Position numbers and translations under genes: made by a program. A stretch of 64,000 nucleotides of DNA. Source: JAGORL01 sp964372415 (GTDB lineage: Bacteria > Patescibacteriota > Patescibacteriia > UBA9934). Numbering within the stretch: the stretch's first letter is position 1; each line of letters begins with the position of its first letter. Positions 49,356 to 57,112 of the stretch are shown in pieces. The notes beneath the pieces were generated by a model. It was given only the letters and a program-made list of their open reading frames with translations. It was not told the origin of the DNA and made no database searches. The stretch spans positions 1 through 64,000 of the forward strand of contig CAYJQH010000001.1 in the NCBI GenBank assembly GCA_964372415.1. The letters run 5' to 3'.

Positions 49356-49670
49356 CTAAACACGAGCGGTTTTGATGCTGGTATCACGAGCAGCGCGCTT
49401 TTCCGCCTTCTTTTGGGCGCGAGCGGCTTTTTCAGCGGTTTTTTCTTTAGAAGTTTTGATCTCGGTAGTCTTTTTGGTTTTACGCTCAGTAAACTTTTCT
49501 ACCCGGCGAGCCGAGTCGACGATCTTTTGTTTACCGGTGAAGAAGGGGTGGCAGGCAGCACACAACTCAATATCGATTCGCTCACTTGTCGAACCGGCTT
49601 TGTAAGTAGCGCCGCAGGCACACTGGATAACGGCGTCCTTGTGGTAATCAGGATGGATGTCAGCTTTCAT
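49356..49670 (-). CDS. rpmE: 50S ribosomal protein L31, zinc-type with Lys-rich tail
   Basis: 104 aa from ATG 49670 (MKADIHPDYHKDAVIQCACG). The four-cysteine zinc pattern C-A-C..C-A-A-C (CACG and CAACHPFFTG) defines the C+ L31 type. The C-terminal 45 residues form a Lys/Ala/Glu-rich helix not found in most L31 proteins (family about 65-90 aa). The longer open frame to 49721 is not supported. Confidence 0.95.
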   Translation of the reverse strand: MKADIHPDYHKDAVIQCACGATYKAGSTSERIDIELCAACHPFFTGKQKIVDSARRVEKFTERKTKKTTEIKTSKEKTAEKAARAQKKAEKRAARDTSIKTARV

Positions 49671-49780
49671 AGCAAAATAATTGGGCCAAGGGTAATCAAA
49701 ATACGTAGGCCTGTCAAGCAATTGACCTGGGCAAGTTTTTTTGCTAAGGTTCCATAGTTCCTTTGGGACTGGAGGTTAAC

Positions 49781-49906
49781 ATGCGTACTTTGGAATCAAT
49801 TAAGGCGATGCACTAGGCGCACCTGAGTGTGCTTCGGCACGGACCGCTTCCGCTCTCCGATTACAAAAATGGTCTTAAGAAATTCGTCAGTTGAAATTCG
49901 AGTCTC
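49781..49906 (+). pseudogene. in-frame upstream coding segment interrupted by TAG and TGA
   Basis: ATG 49781 has a strong Shine-Dalgarno sequence (GGAGG at 49771-49775) and opens an 11-codon peptide (MRTLESIKAMH) ended by TAG at 49814-49816. The same frame then reads protein-like sequence (AHLSVLRHGPLPLSDYKNGL) to TGA at 49892-49894 and joins the long ORF starting at 49907 without a shift. It may be a gene with two nonsense codons, a leader peptide, or readthrough. A UUCG-loop hairpin GTGC/GCAC lies just after the TAG. Confidence 0.45.
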
Positions 49907-50992
49907 ATGGGACTCAATCACGACGTAGGCTCGGCTGCCAATATTTTGCGGCAGGAGGCAACGAATAACGTTCTGCCGCTCGTCAAGCGGATCCGCACTG
50001 AGGACCGTCTGGGTAAGCTCTACATTCTGAACCCTGACCATCCTAAGGTTAAGGAGAAGGTGGAGAGCAAGCTTCTCGTCGCTTGGCGAGATCTTATCAA
50101 CCATGAAACGATTACGGAGGAGACCATGGACGAACAACAGGTGGTGACTCAAGAATACTCGCCCAGCGATGACAGTGGTCAGTTCGATCAGTTGACTGCT
50201 TTCCTGGCCGTTCGCGATGTGATCGCAGCTCTACAATGCGATCCGCAGGCGAACTGGTTCCCTGAAGAGATGTTCCCTTATCACCTCGTAGATCTCCTGG
50301 TCCAAAGGCTGGCGCTCCCGCCATCCAGGAAGGGTCTGGCAGCTCACCTCGTTTTCTTGTTTCGCAAGAACGAGGTGGTCAGGGTGATGAATGAGAGTGG
50401 CGGCGCTCGCAAGGGTGACAAGTGGAACGTTTACTGCGTATCGCATCTCATGCGATACAGGTGGCGTTTCAAGGACCGTTTCCGTGACCCTGATTTCTTG
50501 CGTGGTGAGGAGCTTATAGCGCTCCTTTTGCCGGACCCATCGAAGCGGAGCAAGGAGCTTGCTGTCTGGAAGGCGGAGATGGTCAAGAGGCTGCCTCGAT
50601 TGAGCGAGGAAGTTCCAAGCAAAGAGACGCGTCAAGGTGTCGATCTCGCTCCTTCTCCTGAGGTGGGAGTGCCTGAGGAGCGACCGCATTCTCCGGCAAA
50701 ACAGGTCCAGGCACCTGAAGGCCTGATCAATGATCTCACGGACGATGACCTCGATCGGGAGATCCAGCGCTTGCAGCGCGAGCGAGCGCGACGTGAGCTC
50801 AGGCGCGAGTTGTCGGAAAAAGAGCAGAAGCTCGCCGCTGCTCAGGCTTGGGAAGTCTCATCCAAGGAGACCCTGCATCAGATCACTGAGCTTTATCGCG
50901 AGGCCGAACGCGCGAGCGATGAAGCCAAGCAAGCGGTTGCCGCGCTCGAGGCTAAGATCAGTGAACTGACCAAGCGTCTCGCGGCGTTATAA
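49907..50992 (+). CDS. hypothetical protein with C-terminal coiled coil
   Basis: 361 aa from ATG 49907, or 288 aa from ATG 50126, which has its own GGAGG Shine-Dalgarno sequence. The first 70 residues (LPLVKRIRTEDRLGKLYILNP) look like genuine coding sequence. The middle (about 95-215) is a mixed globular region (FLFRKNEVVRVMNESGG; GDKWNVYCVSHLMRYRWRF), and residues 275-361 are a strong coiled coil. No family recognised. Codon use is visibly richer in G/C-ending codons than in rpmE or queA. A terminator follows. Confidence 0.65.
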   Translation: MGLNHDVGSAANILRQEATNNVLPLVKRIRTEDRLGKLYILNPDHPKVKEKVESKLLVAWRDLINHETITEETMDEQQVVTQEYSPSDDSGQFDQLTAFLAVRDVIAALQCDPQANWFPEEMFPYHLVDLLVQRLALPPSRKGLAAHLVFLFRKNEVVRVMNESGGARKGDKWNVYCVSHLMRYRWRFKDRFRDPDFLRGEELIALLLPDPSKRSKELAVWKAEMVKRLPRLSEEVPSKETRQGVDLAPSPEVGVPEERPHSPAKQVQAPEGLINDLTDDDLDREIQRLQRERARRELRRELSEKEQKLAAAQAWEVSSKETLHQITELYREAERASDEAKQAVAALEAKISELTKRLAAL

Positions 50993-51005
50993 ACCGTACG
51001 AACCT

Positions 51006-51043
51006 GTCCCGTTTGGCAAAAGGCCGGCGGGGCTTCTTTTTTT
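51006..51043 (+). terminator. intrinsic terminator
   Basis: GTCCCG (51006-51011) and CGGGGC (51028-51033) with an inner GGC/GCC pair, then a T-rich tail to 51043. Confidence 0.75.
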
Positions 51044-51071
51044 CTGTTGTTTCTGTAATCCTACGGCTACT

Positions 51072-52079
51072 ATGGCCACGCCAATCAGCCAATTCGACTA
51101 CGAATTGCCCTCACATTTCATAGCTCAACTCCCTGCTGAGCCTCGTGATCACTCGAGGCTCATGTTGCTTGATCGAAAGAGCGGAAATGTACGACACCGA
51201 CATTTCTTTGAGATTGTCTACGAACTTAAGGCTGGAGATGTTCTTGTTTTTAATACCTCGAAGGTTTTCAAGGCCCGTCTACAGGAGGGAAAGACCGAAG
51301 TCTTTGTGTTAAAAATTGCTACTGGGGAAGTGGAAGCTCTCATTAAACCTGGTCGAAAATTTCCAGCCGGGAGCGTCTTCACTCTGTTTGGACACGATTT
51401 TGTAGTGACAAAGGTAACGTCTCAAGGCACATATTTTTTAAAGACAAGTATATCGGTGGGGGAGATGTTGGATTTTTGTGAGAAGTGGGGGAAGGTGCCG
51501 ACACCGCCGTATGTGAAAGAGAACGCCTCGTTAGATGAAAAGTACCAAACGGTTTACGCAGAGGAGTCCGGCTCTGTCGCCGCCCCTACTGCAGGTTTCC
51601 ATTTTACGACTCAACTCCTCAATAAATTAGAAGCCAGGGGAATTCAGTTCGAGTATGTGGTGCTCCACGTGGGTTTAGGAACTTTTCGGCCCGTACAAAC
51701 CGCGACGCTCGAAGATCACGTTATGCACAGCGAATGGATTCGTTTAGACGAAGCTACGGCCCAGCGTTTAAAACAGGCCAAGTCTGAGGGTCGCCGCATC
51801 ATCGCCGTCGGCACCACAACCACCCGAGTGCTTGAAGGCATTGCGTCGCAATTTGCTGAACTTCGTTCTTACGAAGGCGAGATGAACTTATTTATTAAAC
51901 CTGGCTTTGAATTTCAGGTGATCGATGGGCTAATTACCAACTTCCACCTACCAAAGTCGACACTCCTTGTGCTTGTGTCGTCTTTTGCCGGCCGTGAAAA
52001 CATTATCGCAGCCTACGAAGAAGCTAAGAGATGCGGGTATCGTTTTTACTCATTTGGTGATGCAATGTTTATTTACTAG
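51072..52079 (+). CDS. queA: tRNA preQ1 ribosyltransferase-isomerase QueA
   Basis: A 335-aa enzyme that transfers the ribosyl group of SAM to preQ1 in tRNA, forming epoxyqueuosine. Family landmarks: FDYELPSHFIAQLPAEPRDHSRLMLLDR at the N-terminus, GSVAAPTAGFHFT, HVGLGTFRPV and the GLITNFHLPKSTLL motif. The length is typical. No tgt or other queuosine gene is in the window. Confidence 0.97.
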   Translation: MATPISQFDYELPSHFIAQLPAEPRDHSRLMLLDRKSGNVRHRHFFEIVYELKAGDVLVFNTSKVFKARLQEGKTEVFVLKIATGEVEALIKPGRKFPAGSVFTLFGHDFVVTKVTSQGTYFLKTSISVGEMLDFCEKWGKVPTPPYVKENASLDEKYQTVYAEESGSVAAPTAGFHFTTQLLNKLEARGIQFEYVVLHVGLGTFRPVQTATLEDHVMHSEWIRLDEATAQRLKQAKSEGRRIIAVGTTTTRVLEGIASQFAELRSYEGEMNLFIKPGFEFQVIDGLITNFHLPKSTLLVLVSSFAGRENIIAAYEEAKRCGYRFYSFGDAMFIY

Positions 52080-52133
52080 AGAGTTGTCAAAATATAAAAA
52101 AAGGATTACTAAGAGAACGTTCCTATTGGAGGC

Positions 52134-52547
52134 ATGATGAACGAAATCGTCCTCATTCTTGATGACGAAGTGATGATTCGTAAACTTCTGGTCGAAGTTT
52201 TTCGTTCGGTAGGCGTGGCTACGCTTACTTCGGAAGACGCCCTCGTGGCATATGACATGTTCTTGTCTAACAAGAACATTCGGGCAGTTGTGAGCGACTT
52301 GCAAACCAAGCGCTCCAGGTATGACGGCCAGGTGTTGCACGTACTCCTTTCTAAGGAACTTAAAGAACGACCGGCGCATTTCGTGCTTCTTCATGGTGGC
52401 TTTTGCGATGAAGATACTATCGATTACTTTAACTCACATCGTACGTCGATGGTACTTAAGTCCAACCTGAACATTGTTGAGTTCGGCTGGTCGGTGGTTG
52501 ACGAGATGCGTCAGTTATCTAAGGCGCAGCACCGTCGCCTAGCTTAA
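52134..52547 (+). CDS. stand-alone receiver (CheY-like) domain protein
   Basis: A 137-aa response-regulator receiver without an output domain. The acidic pocket is D10-D11, the phospho-acceptor is D55 (AVVSDLQ), and the conserved Lys is K109 (MVLKSN). The usual Thr/Ser switch position appears as H88 (VLLHGG), which is atypical. GGAGG lies just before ATG 52134; ATG 52137 is equally possible. No histidine kinase is nearby. Confidence 0.85.
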   Translation: MMNEIVLILDDEVMIRKLLVEVFRSVGVATLTSEDALVAYDMFLSNKNIRAVVSDLQTKRSRYDGQVLHVLLSKELKERPAHFVLLHGGFCDEDTIDYFNSHRTSMVLKSNLNIVEFGWSVVDEMRQLSKAQHRRLA

Positions 52548-52579
52548 AGCCCAAGTCTACGGACTAAAGGGGCTTTTTT
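52546..52579 (+). terminator. intrinsic terminator
   Basis: AAAGCCC..AGTC-TACG-GACT..GGGGCTTT stem followed by TTTTT, overlapping the stop region of the receiver gene. Confidence 0.85.
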
Positions 52580-52630
52580 GTTAGGCAATAATAAAATCCC
52601 GCCACAATCAACTGACCTGGCGGGTGGTGG

Positions 52631-53626
52631 TCACGGCGCGATTGCCATGACCTGGGCGGCGAGTTGTTGCACGCGAGGGTCGGTGCGCTCCACGAAGCAG
52701 TTGGCGTACACGAAGCGGTAAGCACCGGTCCTTTTCTCTTCGGGAGATCTAGGCACTCCGACGAGGATGAGGTTAACGTCGACGATGAAATCCGCATGCA
52801 GCGCCGTTCGCGAAGCGAGCGACAGCTCGCGGCCACCTTCGGTGAACAGAGCGAACACCCGGTCGACATTGGCCGCGGTGAAGACACAGGAACGGGACTT
52901 TACGTACGAGGCTTGGCCATTTTCGATGTCTGCAGCCGTTTCCTTGACCAGCTGCAGGTACTTGCCGCCGGTGTAGGTGTTCATGAAAGCCGACTCAACC
53001 CGGTGCGCCTCGGTCTCATGGGGAACTTCCCTATCCGCGAAGATGGGAGGCGCTTCTCGACCGATTGTGCCTCTCATCGTCTGGATTAGGTGCACGAGCT
53101 CGTGGAACACCACGAAGGGTGCAAAGCCGTCCTGCGGGTCGAGAAACTCGTGAACCATCATCGTCTGTCCGTTCCATGAAGCCATGGCTTCATGCCCGTC
53201 CACGAGCCGTGGCACAGTGACGATGAACGGAAAACAGTTCGGCGAGGTAGCGCAGCCGTCGATCTTCGAGAACCGACCTTGATTCTGACCCGTCAACTCG
53301 ATTTCCGCCGGTGAAAAGCGGTCGCGGAAGATCTGGGCCAGGATTCGAGCTTCTTCGGCGGTGGACGGTGGTCCGTTGACCTTGATCCGGTTCGCAACTT
53401 CCTGCAGTCGACGTTCCAGATGACTTTTTACCCGACGTGACTCTTCGATCGATACCTCGGCGACAGATGGTGAGTGCTTGACCACAGGCTCGGTGGTCTT
53501 GGTCTCCTGGTCCTCTGACCAGTGTTGGTAGCCATTGTAAGCCATCAGACTGCCGATCAGAATGAACGGCGAGGTGATGGCGATGAACTTCACCCACCAC
53601 GGGGCGGGGGTCTGATTGTCCTTCAT
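52631..53626 (-). CDS. predicted membrane-anchored zinc metalloprotease
   Basis: 331 aa from ATG 53626, which has GGAGG nicely spaced. One N-terminal transmembrane helix (about 11-31), then a long exterior domain. HELVH at 175-179 (FVVFHELVHLIQTMRG) is an HExxH zinc motif, with a possible third ligand in HETEAHRVESAF (about 203-214). Cysteines C125/C131 (DGCATSPNCF) could form a disulfide. No close family is recognised. Base composition is clearly more G/C-rich than neighbouring genes, suggesting a different history. Confidence 0.7.
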   Translation of the reverse strand: MKDNQTPAPWWVKFIAITSPFILIGSLMAYNGYQHWSEDQETKTTEPVVKHSPSVAEVSIEESRRVKSHLERRLQEVANRIKVNGPPSTAEEARILAQIFRDRFSPAEIELTGQNQGRFSKIDGCATSPNCFPFIVTVPRLVDGHEAMASWNGQTMMVHEFLDPQDGFAPFVVFHELVHLIQTMRGTIGREAPPIFADREVPHETEAHRVESAFMNTYTGGKYLQLVKETAADIENGQASYVKSRSCVFTAANVDRVFALFTEGGRELSLASRTALHADFIVDVNLILVGVPRSPEEKRTGAYRFVYANCFVERTDPRVQQLAAQVMAIAP

Positions 53627-53745
53627 GACGAACCTCCGGGACGTTGAGCAGACAATAAAAAATACCTCAAAAGAACCCAAAAGTCAACTTTTTTGATTTG
53701 GTTAGTATTTGCGAGCTGATGTTTATTTCCACCTAATTTGGTCGA

Positions 53746-54231
53746 TCACTGCCTGTGCGCTAGCTCGCCGCCTTCATTTTCTGCGTAATAAAGATTGATC
53801 ACCACGTTTTTTTCATTACTCATATACCCGTGACCTGGCCAGGAATCGCCAGCTACAATTCGATCAACGCCCTTTATGACAGTGTTTCCACCTAGAGTTT
53901 CATTTGTTATTGTTTGGTACTCACCAGAAAATCTTTGTTCAGTAAGATCAACGTTCGAGGTAATCTCAATGAAAAATGCGTTATCTTCGTAATCAAAATT
54001 AGGATCGTCTGAGCCGACAAAGTTTTGAATGCGAACTCGATCCCCCTCTTGCCTTAATTCGTACGAGTAATCAACCGGCAATGAATAACTGTCAGTATTC
54101 ACAAATTCCCATTCTCCGCTTGGAAACGCGGTCTCCCAATTCTCAACCGTTTCACTTTCCGGATTTGTTACGGTTACGCACCCACCACCTAACAATATAA
54201 GTCCCATTGCACCTAGAAGAAGGTTTTTCAT
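53746..54231 (-). CDS. lipoprotein, 161 aa
   Basis: The N-terminus MKNLLLGAMGLILLGGGCVTV has a signal peptide ending in a lipobox (LGGGC, Cys18). The mature domain is beta-rich and acidic with no cysteines, and is not recognised. It probably sits on the outer face of the cytoplasmic membrane. Confidence 0.75.
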   Translation of the reverse strand: MKNLLLGAMGLILLGGGCVTVTNPESETVENWETAFPSGEWEFVNTDSYSLPVDYSYELRQEGDRVRIQNFVGSDDPNFDYEDNAFFIEITSNVDLTEQRFSGEYQTITNETLGGNTVIKGVDRIVAGDSWPGHGYMSNEKNVVINLYYAENEGGELAHRQ

Positions 54232-54327
54232 AGAGAAGTTTAAGAATTTATAACACGCTTTGAAAATTTGGCAAAAATAATTGCTTGCTGAGGTAGTGTT
54301 TTCATGTAAACTGTTCGCGGAGGATAT

Positions 54328-54864
54328 ATGAAAGTAACATTTGTCACGGGTAATCCCAATAAACTCGCCGAAGCTCAGCAGATTCTGGGCATGGATTTGG
54401 CGAGCCGGAAAATCGACCTTCCGGAGCTGCAGTCCATGAACCTACGCGAGATCGTCGAGGGCAAGGTTCGGGCGGCCTTCGCTGAAGTTCAAGGGCCGGT
54501 CATGGTCAAAGATGTGAGTGTCGAGATTGCCGCTCTTGGCGGTTTACCGGGACCATTCGTGAAGTTTTGGGAAAAACTCGTCGACTACGAGCGCGCACTG
54601 ATTGTCGCTGATCATCAGAAGAACCATGTGATGGTGGTCTGTTGCGGCGTTGGCTATAAGGACGCTGATCGTGAGCTGTACGCCGAGAGCACAGTTCTCG
54701 GTAGGCTTGTTTCTCGACGTGGCGAAGATGGTTGGGGCTTCGACTTTTACTTCCTTCCCGACGGCAAGCAAGAAACCTACGCCGAAATGGGTCGCGAAGC
54801 AAAGAATCAAATCTCCCATCGCAGCCAAGCTTTCCGCAAGATGCGGGAGATGCTCGGCGCTTAA
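54328..54864 (+). CDS. rdgB: non-canonical purine NTP pyrophosphatase (RdgB/HAM1 family)
   Basis: A 178-aa nucleotide-sanitising enzyme that hydrolyses ITP, dITP and XTP. The signature TGNPNKLAEAQQIL at the N-terminus, the catalytic acid segment VKDVSVEI and the base-recognition end GWGFDFYFLPDG..AEM...KNQISHRSQA are all present. The active-site stretch is KDVSVEI rather than the usual EDTGLEV, so substrate preference may differ. GGAGG precedes the ATG. A terminator follows. Confidence 0.9.
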   Translation: MKVTFVTGNPNKLAEAQQILGMDLASRKIDLPELQSMNLREIVEGKVRAAFAEVQGPVMVKDVSVEIAALGGLPGPFVKFWEKLVDYERALIVADHQKNHVMVVCCGVGYKDADRELYAESTVLGRLVSRRGEDGWGFDFYFLPDGKQETYAEMGREAKNQISHRSQAFRKMREMLGA

Positions 54865-54867
54865 ACA

Positions 54868-54895
54868 CGGCCCCCACGGGCCGCGTTTCTTTTTT
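54868..54895 (+). terminator. intrinsic terminator after rdgB
   Basis: CGGCCC (54868-54873) and GGGCCG (54878-54883) then a T-rich tail. Confidence 0.85.
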
Positions 54896-54918
54896 AGGTG
54901 ACTTGACGTTAACATAAC

Positions 54919-54935
54919 CTAAAGTTAAACTTTAG
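54919..54935. promoter_or_regulatory. palindromic operator of the toxin-antitoxin pair
   Basis: CTAAAG-TTAAA-CTTTAG, a perfect 6-bp inverted repeat 7 nt before the antitoxin ATG, overlapping the -10 region (GATAAT at 54935-54940); TTGACG lies at 54903-54908. This is a typical site for antitoxin autoregulation. Confidence 0.6.
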
Positions 54936-54942
54936 ATAATCT

Positions 54943-55155
54943 ATGAACCACATTGTTAATCTCAAGGAGCTTCGCGAACACATGCCTAAATATGCGGCCC
55001 GGGTAAAAAAAGGCGAATCCTTTTTAGTGATGAAGCGCTCCAAACCACTTTTTCGCGTGGCACCAGTTGAACACGAGCTCTGGGAAGAAGTGATTGATTT
55101 TACCTCCCTCAAGCGTGGCGGAGTCGATATCAAAGAGCTTCTCGCCCGCTTGTAG
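54943..55155 (+). CDS. type II antitoxin, Phd/YefM-like
   Basis: A 70-aa protein starting MNHIVNLKELREHMPKYAARVKKGESFLVMKRSKPLFRVAPV, the DNA-binding fold of Phd/YefM antitoxins, with a C-terminal toxin-binding tail (about 48-70). It is followed 1 nt later by the toxin gene. It probably represses its own promoter through the palindrome just upstream. Confidence 0.85.
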   Translation: MNHIVNLKELREHMPKYAARVKKGESFLVMKRSKPLFRVAPVEHELWEEVIDFTSLKRGGVDIKELLARL

Positions 55156-55156
55156 T

Positions 55157-55405
55157 ATGGTTGATCAGATTGAGAAGGCGTTGCGTAAACTGACAGAAAA
55201 AGAAAGGAAGAAAATCAAGGCACTTTTGCAGATGATTTTGACCGGTGATTTGGTGACGCTCAATGTCCAGAAGCTCAAAGAGCATGACGATATTTTTCGG
55301 GTTCGTAAAGGCGATCTGCGGATTATATTTCGTAAGACAAAAGAAGGAACCATCATGATTTTAGCCCTGGAACGACGCTCCGAATCGACGTATAAGGATC
55401 TCTAG
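55157..55405 (+). CDS. RelE/ParE-family toxin
   Basis: 82 aa from ATG 55157. The sequence KLKEHDDIFRVRKGDLRIIFRKTKEGTIMILALERRSESTY shows the RelE/ParE beta-sheet core with the basic residues expected of an mRNA interferase. A helical N-terminus (EKALRKLTEKERKKIKALLQ) precedes it. RelE-type ribosome-dependent RNase is the most likely activity; ParE gyrase poisoning is the alternative. Confidence 0.85.
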   Translation: MVDQIEKALRKLTEKERKKIKALLQMILTGDLVTLNVQKLKEHDDIFRVRKGDLRIIFRKTKEGTIMILALERRSESTYKDL

Positions 55406-55433
55406 TTGACCATTTTGGCGAATACCGCTAAGC
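55405..55433 (+). promoter_or_regulatory. candidate promoter of rpsB-tsf
   Basis: TTGACC (55407-55412) and TAAGCT (55430-55435) with 17-nt spacing. The ~120-nt leader contains a CCCCT/AGGGG hairpin near 55498-55516. Confidence 0.5.
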
Positions 55434-55557
55434 TACTGCCCGTTCGCTTTAATTAATTTCATCTCACAGATCAGGTCGCCCAAGAAGCATCGGATCCTCC
55501 CCTGGTGAATAACTAGGGGCCCGCATGCGAGACCCGATCGAGGATAAAAGGAAACTT

Positions 55558-56388
55558 ATGAAAGTCCCATCAGTTCTTGAAATGCTCAAGGCGGGTGTCC
55601 ACTTTGGCCATCAGTCTTCGCGTTGGCATCCCAAAATGAAGCCGTTCATCTTCGGTACCCGAGGTGGCGTGCACATCTTCGACGTCGAAAAGACGGTCGA
55701 AAAACTCGAGGAAGCTATTAGTTACGTTGAAAAGCTCGTAGCCAAAGGCGGTACTATTCTGTTTGTTGGCACGAAGAGCCAGGCCCAAGATATCGTGGCT
55801 AAAGCAGCCAAGGCCTGTAACATGCCGTACGTAGACGTGCGTTGGCTTGGTGGAACGCTGACCAACTTCGGTCAGCTCCAGAAGCTCGTCAAACATTATC
55901 TTGACCTAAAAGACAAACGCGAAAAGGGAGAGCTGCGTAAATACACCAAACTCGAACAACTTCATTTTGATCGTGAAATCGCTGAGCTCGACGAACAAAT
56001 CGGTGGTATTAGTACTATGATGCGTATGCCGGACGCAATTTTTGTCTTGGATGCGCGTCACGACAAAACAGCTGTCCGAGAAGCCATCAGCGTTAAGCTC
56101 CCGATCATTGCTCTCGTTGATAGCAATGTAAATCCGACTGGTATCGCTTACGTCATTCCCGGCAACGATGATGCCGTTGGTTCTATTGAACTCGTGTCTA
56201 AGCTCATGTCTGATGCCGTTAACGATGGCAAAAAGAAAGCGGCCAACGAAGCTCGTGCTGCCGCTGAAGTCCGTAAGGCCATCGATGATGAGGTTAAGGT
56301 TTCCGAGAAAGCTAAAGAAGTGGTTGAAGAACTCGACGACAAGATTAAAGAACAGCTCGCCCAAGAGGCGATGGCAGAAAAGAAATAA
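55558..56388 (+). CDS. rpsB: 30S ribosomal protein S2
   Basis: 276 aa from ATG 55558 (MKVPSVLEMLKAGVHFGHQSSRWHPKMKPFIFG), which has AAGGAAAC before it. The coiled-coil insert and the DARHDKTAVREAISVKLPIIALVDSNVNPTG region are typical uS2. The C-terminal 45 residues are a Lys/Glu-rich extension. tsf follows after 3 nt, the classic rpsB-tsf order. Confidence 0.98.
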   Translation: MKVPSVLEMLKAGVHFGHQSSRWHPKMKPFIFGTRGGVHIFDVEKTVEKLEEAISYVEKLVAKGGTILFVGTKSQAQDIVAKAAKACNMPYVDVRWLGGTLTNFGQLQKLVKHYLDLKDKREKGELRKYTKLEQLHFDREIAELDEQIGGISTMMRMPDAIFVLDARHDKTAVREAISVKLPIIALVDSNVNPTGIAYVIPGNDDAVGSIELVSKLMSDAVNDGKKKAANEARAAAEVRKAIDDEVKVSEKAKEVVEELDDKIKEQLAQEAMAEKK

Positions 56389-56391
56389 CTT

Positions 56392-56985
56392 ATGACCATT
56401 TCTGCAAGTGACGTCGCTAAGCTCCGCGACCTGACGGGAGCGGGAATGATGGATGCCAAGAAAGCACTGACCGAAACTGGTGGTGATCTAGACAAGGCAG
56501 TTGATTGGCTCCGCAAAAACGGGGCTACCAAAGTGGCAAAGAAGGCCGAACGAACTACTGCCGAAGGTCGAATTCATACCTACACGCACGGGAACGGCAA
56601 GCTTGCTGTTATGGTGGAGGTTATGTGTGAAACCGATTTTGTGGCCCGGAACAAAGATTTCATTGAGTTTTGCCAGGATCTAGCCTTGCACATTGCCGCC
56701 GCCGCCCCGCAGTACACCACCCGGAATCAAGTTCCAGCTGAGGTCATTGAGCGCGAAAAGGCTATCTATCGCGAACAGTTGGCCGCTGAAGGGAAGCCGG
56801 CTGAGGTGGCGGAGAAAATTATTGAAGGCAAGCTCAGTAAGTTCTACGAAGAGATCGTTCTCCTCGATCAAAAATTTGTGAAAGACGATAGTCTAACCAT
56901 CACCAATCTGCTTGAACAAAAAGTGACGAGCATCGGTGAAAACATTCGTCTCGGTCGCTTTGTTCGTTTGCAACTTGGTGTCTAA
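56392..56985 (+). CDS. tsf: elongation factor Ts
   Basis: A 197-aa guanine-nucleotide exchange factor for EF-Tu. The UBA-like N-terminus (VAKLRDLTGAGMMDAKKALTETGGDLDKAVDWLRKNG), the VMVEVMCETDFVARN core and the late LLDQKFVKDDSLTI motif are present. It is shorter than the E. coli form (283 aa), with one core subdomain, as in many reduced bacteria. Confidence 0.97.
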   Translation: MTISASDVAKLRDLTGAGMMDAKKALTETGGDLDKAVDWLRKNGATKVAKKAERTTAEGRIHTYTHGNGKLAVMVEVMCETDFVARNKDFIEFCQDLALHIAAAAPQYTTRNQVPAEVIEREKAIYREQLAAEGKPAEVAEKIIEGKLSKFYEEIVLLDQKFVKDDSLTITNLLEQKVTSIGENIRLGRFVRLQLGV

Positions 56986-57001
56986 GCACCGTTTGTCGCA
57001 A

Positions 57002-57088
57002 GTCGTTTATCGTTTGTTGTGCGCAAAGAGTGCAGACTCCGGTCTGTACTTTTTGTTTACCTACGAAAACCGACTCACGATAAACGAC
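57002..57088. repeat. inverted repeat between tsf and GAPDH
   Basis: GTCGTTTATCG (57002-57012) and CGATAAACGAC (57078-57088) are perfect 11-bp reverse complements. Related words (CGTTTGTCG, CGTTTGTTG) surround the left arm, and an inner CAGACTCCGGTCTG lies at 57034-57047. Probably the tsf 3' hairpin. Confidence 0.6.
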
Positions 57089-57097
57089 CAACGATGC

Positions 57098-57103
57098 TAT
57101 AAT
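57098..57103 (+). promoter_or_regulatory. consensus -10 box before GAPDH
   Basis: TATAAT lies 9 nt before the ATG at 57113, implying a leader of about 3 nt. No clear -35. Confidence 0.55.
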
Positions 57104-57112
57104 CGCCTATAT

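Noticed and set aside
49892..49894. UGA recoding (Gly or Trp code, as in some CPR lineages)
   Set aside because: UGA ends many genes here (for example at 6464 and 3873), and conserved Trp and Gly positions use TGG and GGN, so a genome-wide recoding is not supported.
56936..57112. 59-residue upstream extension of GAPDH
   Set aside because: It lies in the tsf 3' end and an intergenic inverted repeat, and a consensus -10 box sits at its end; GAPDH homologues start at 57113.
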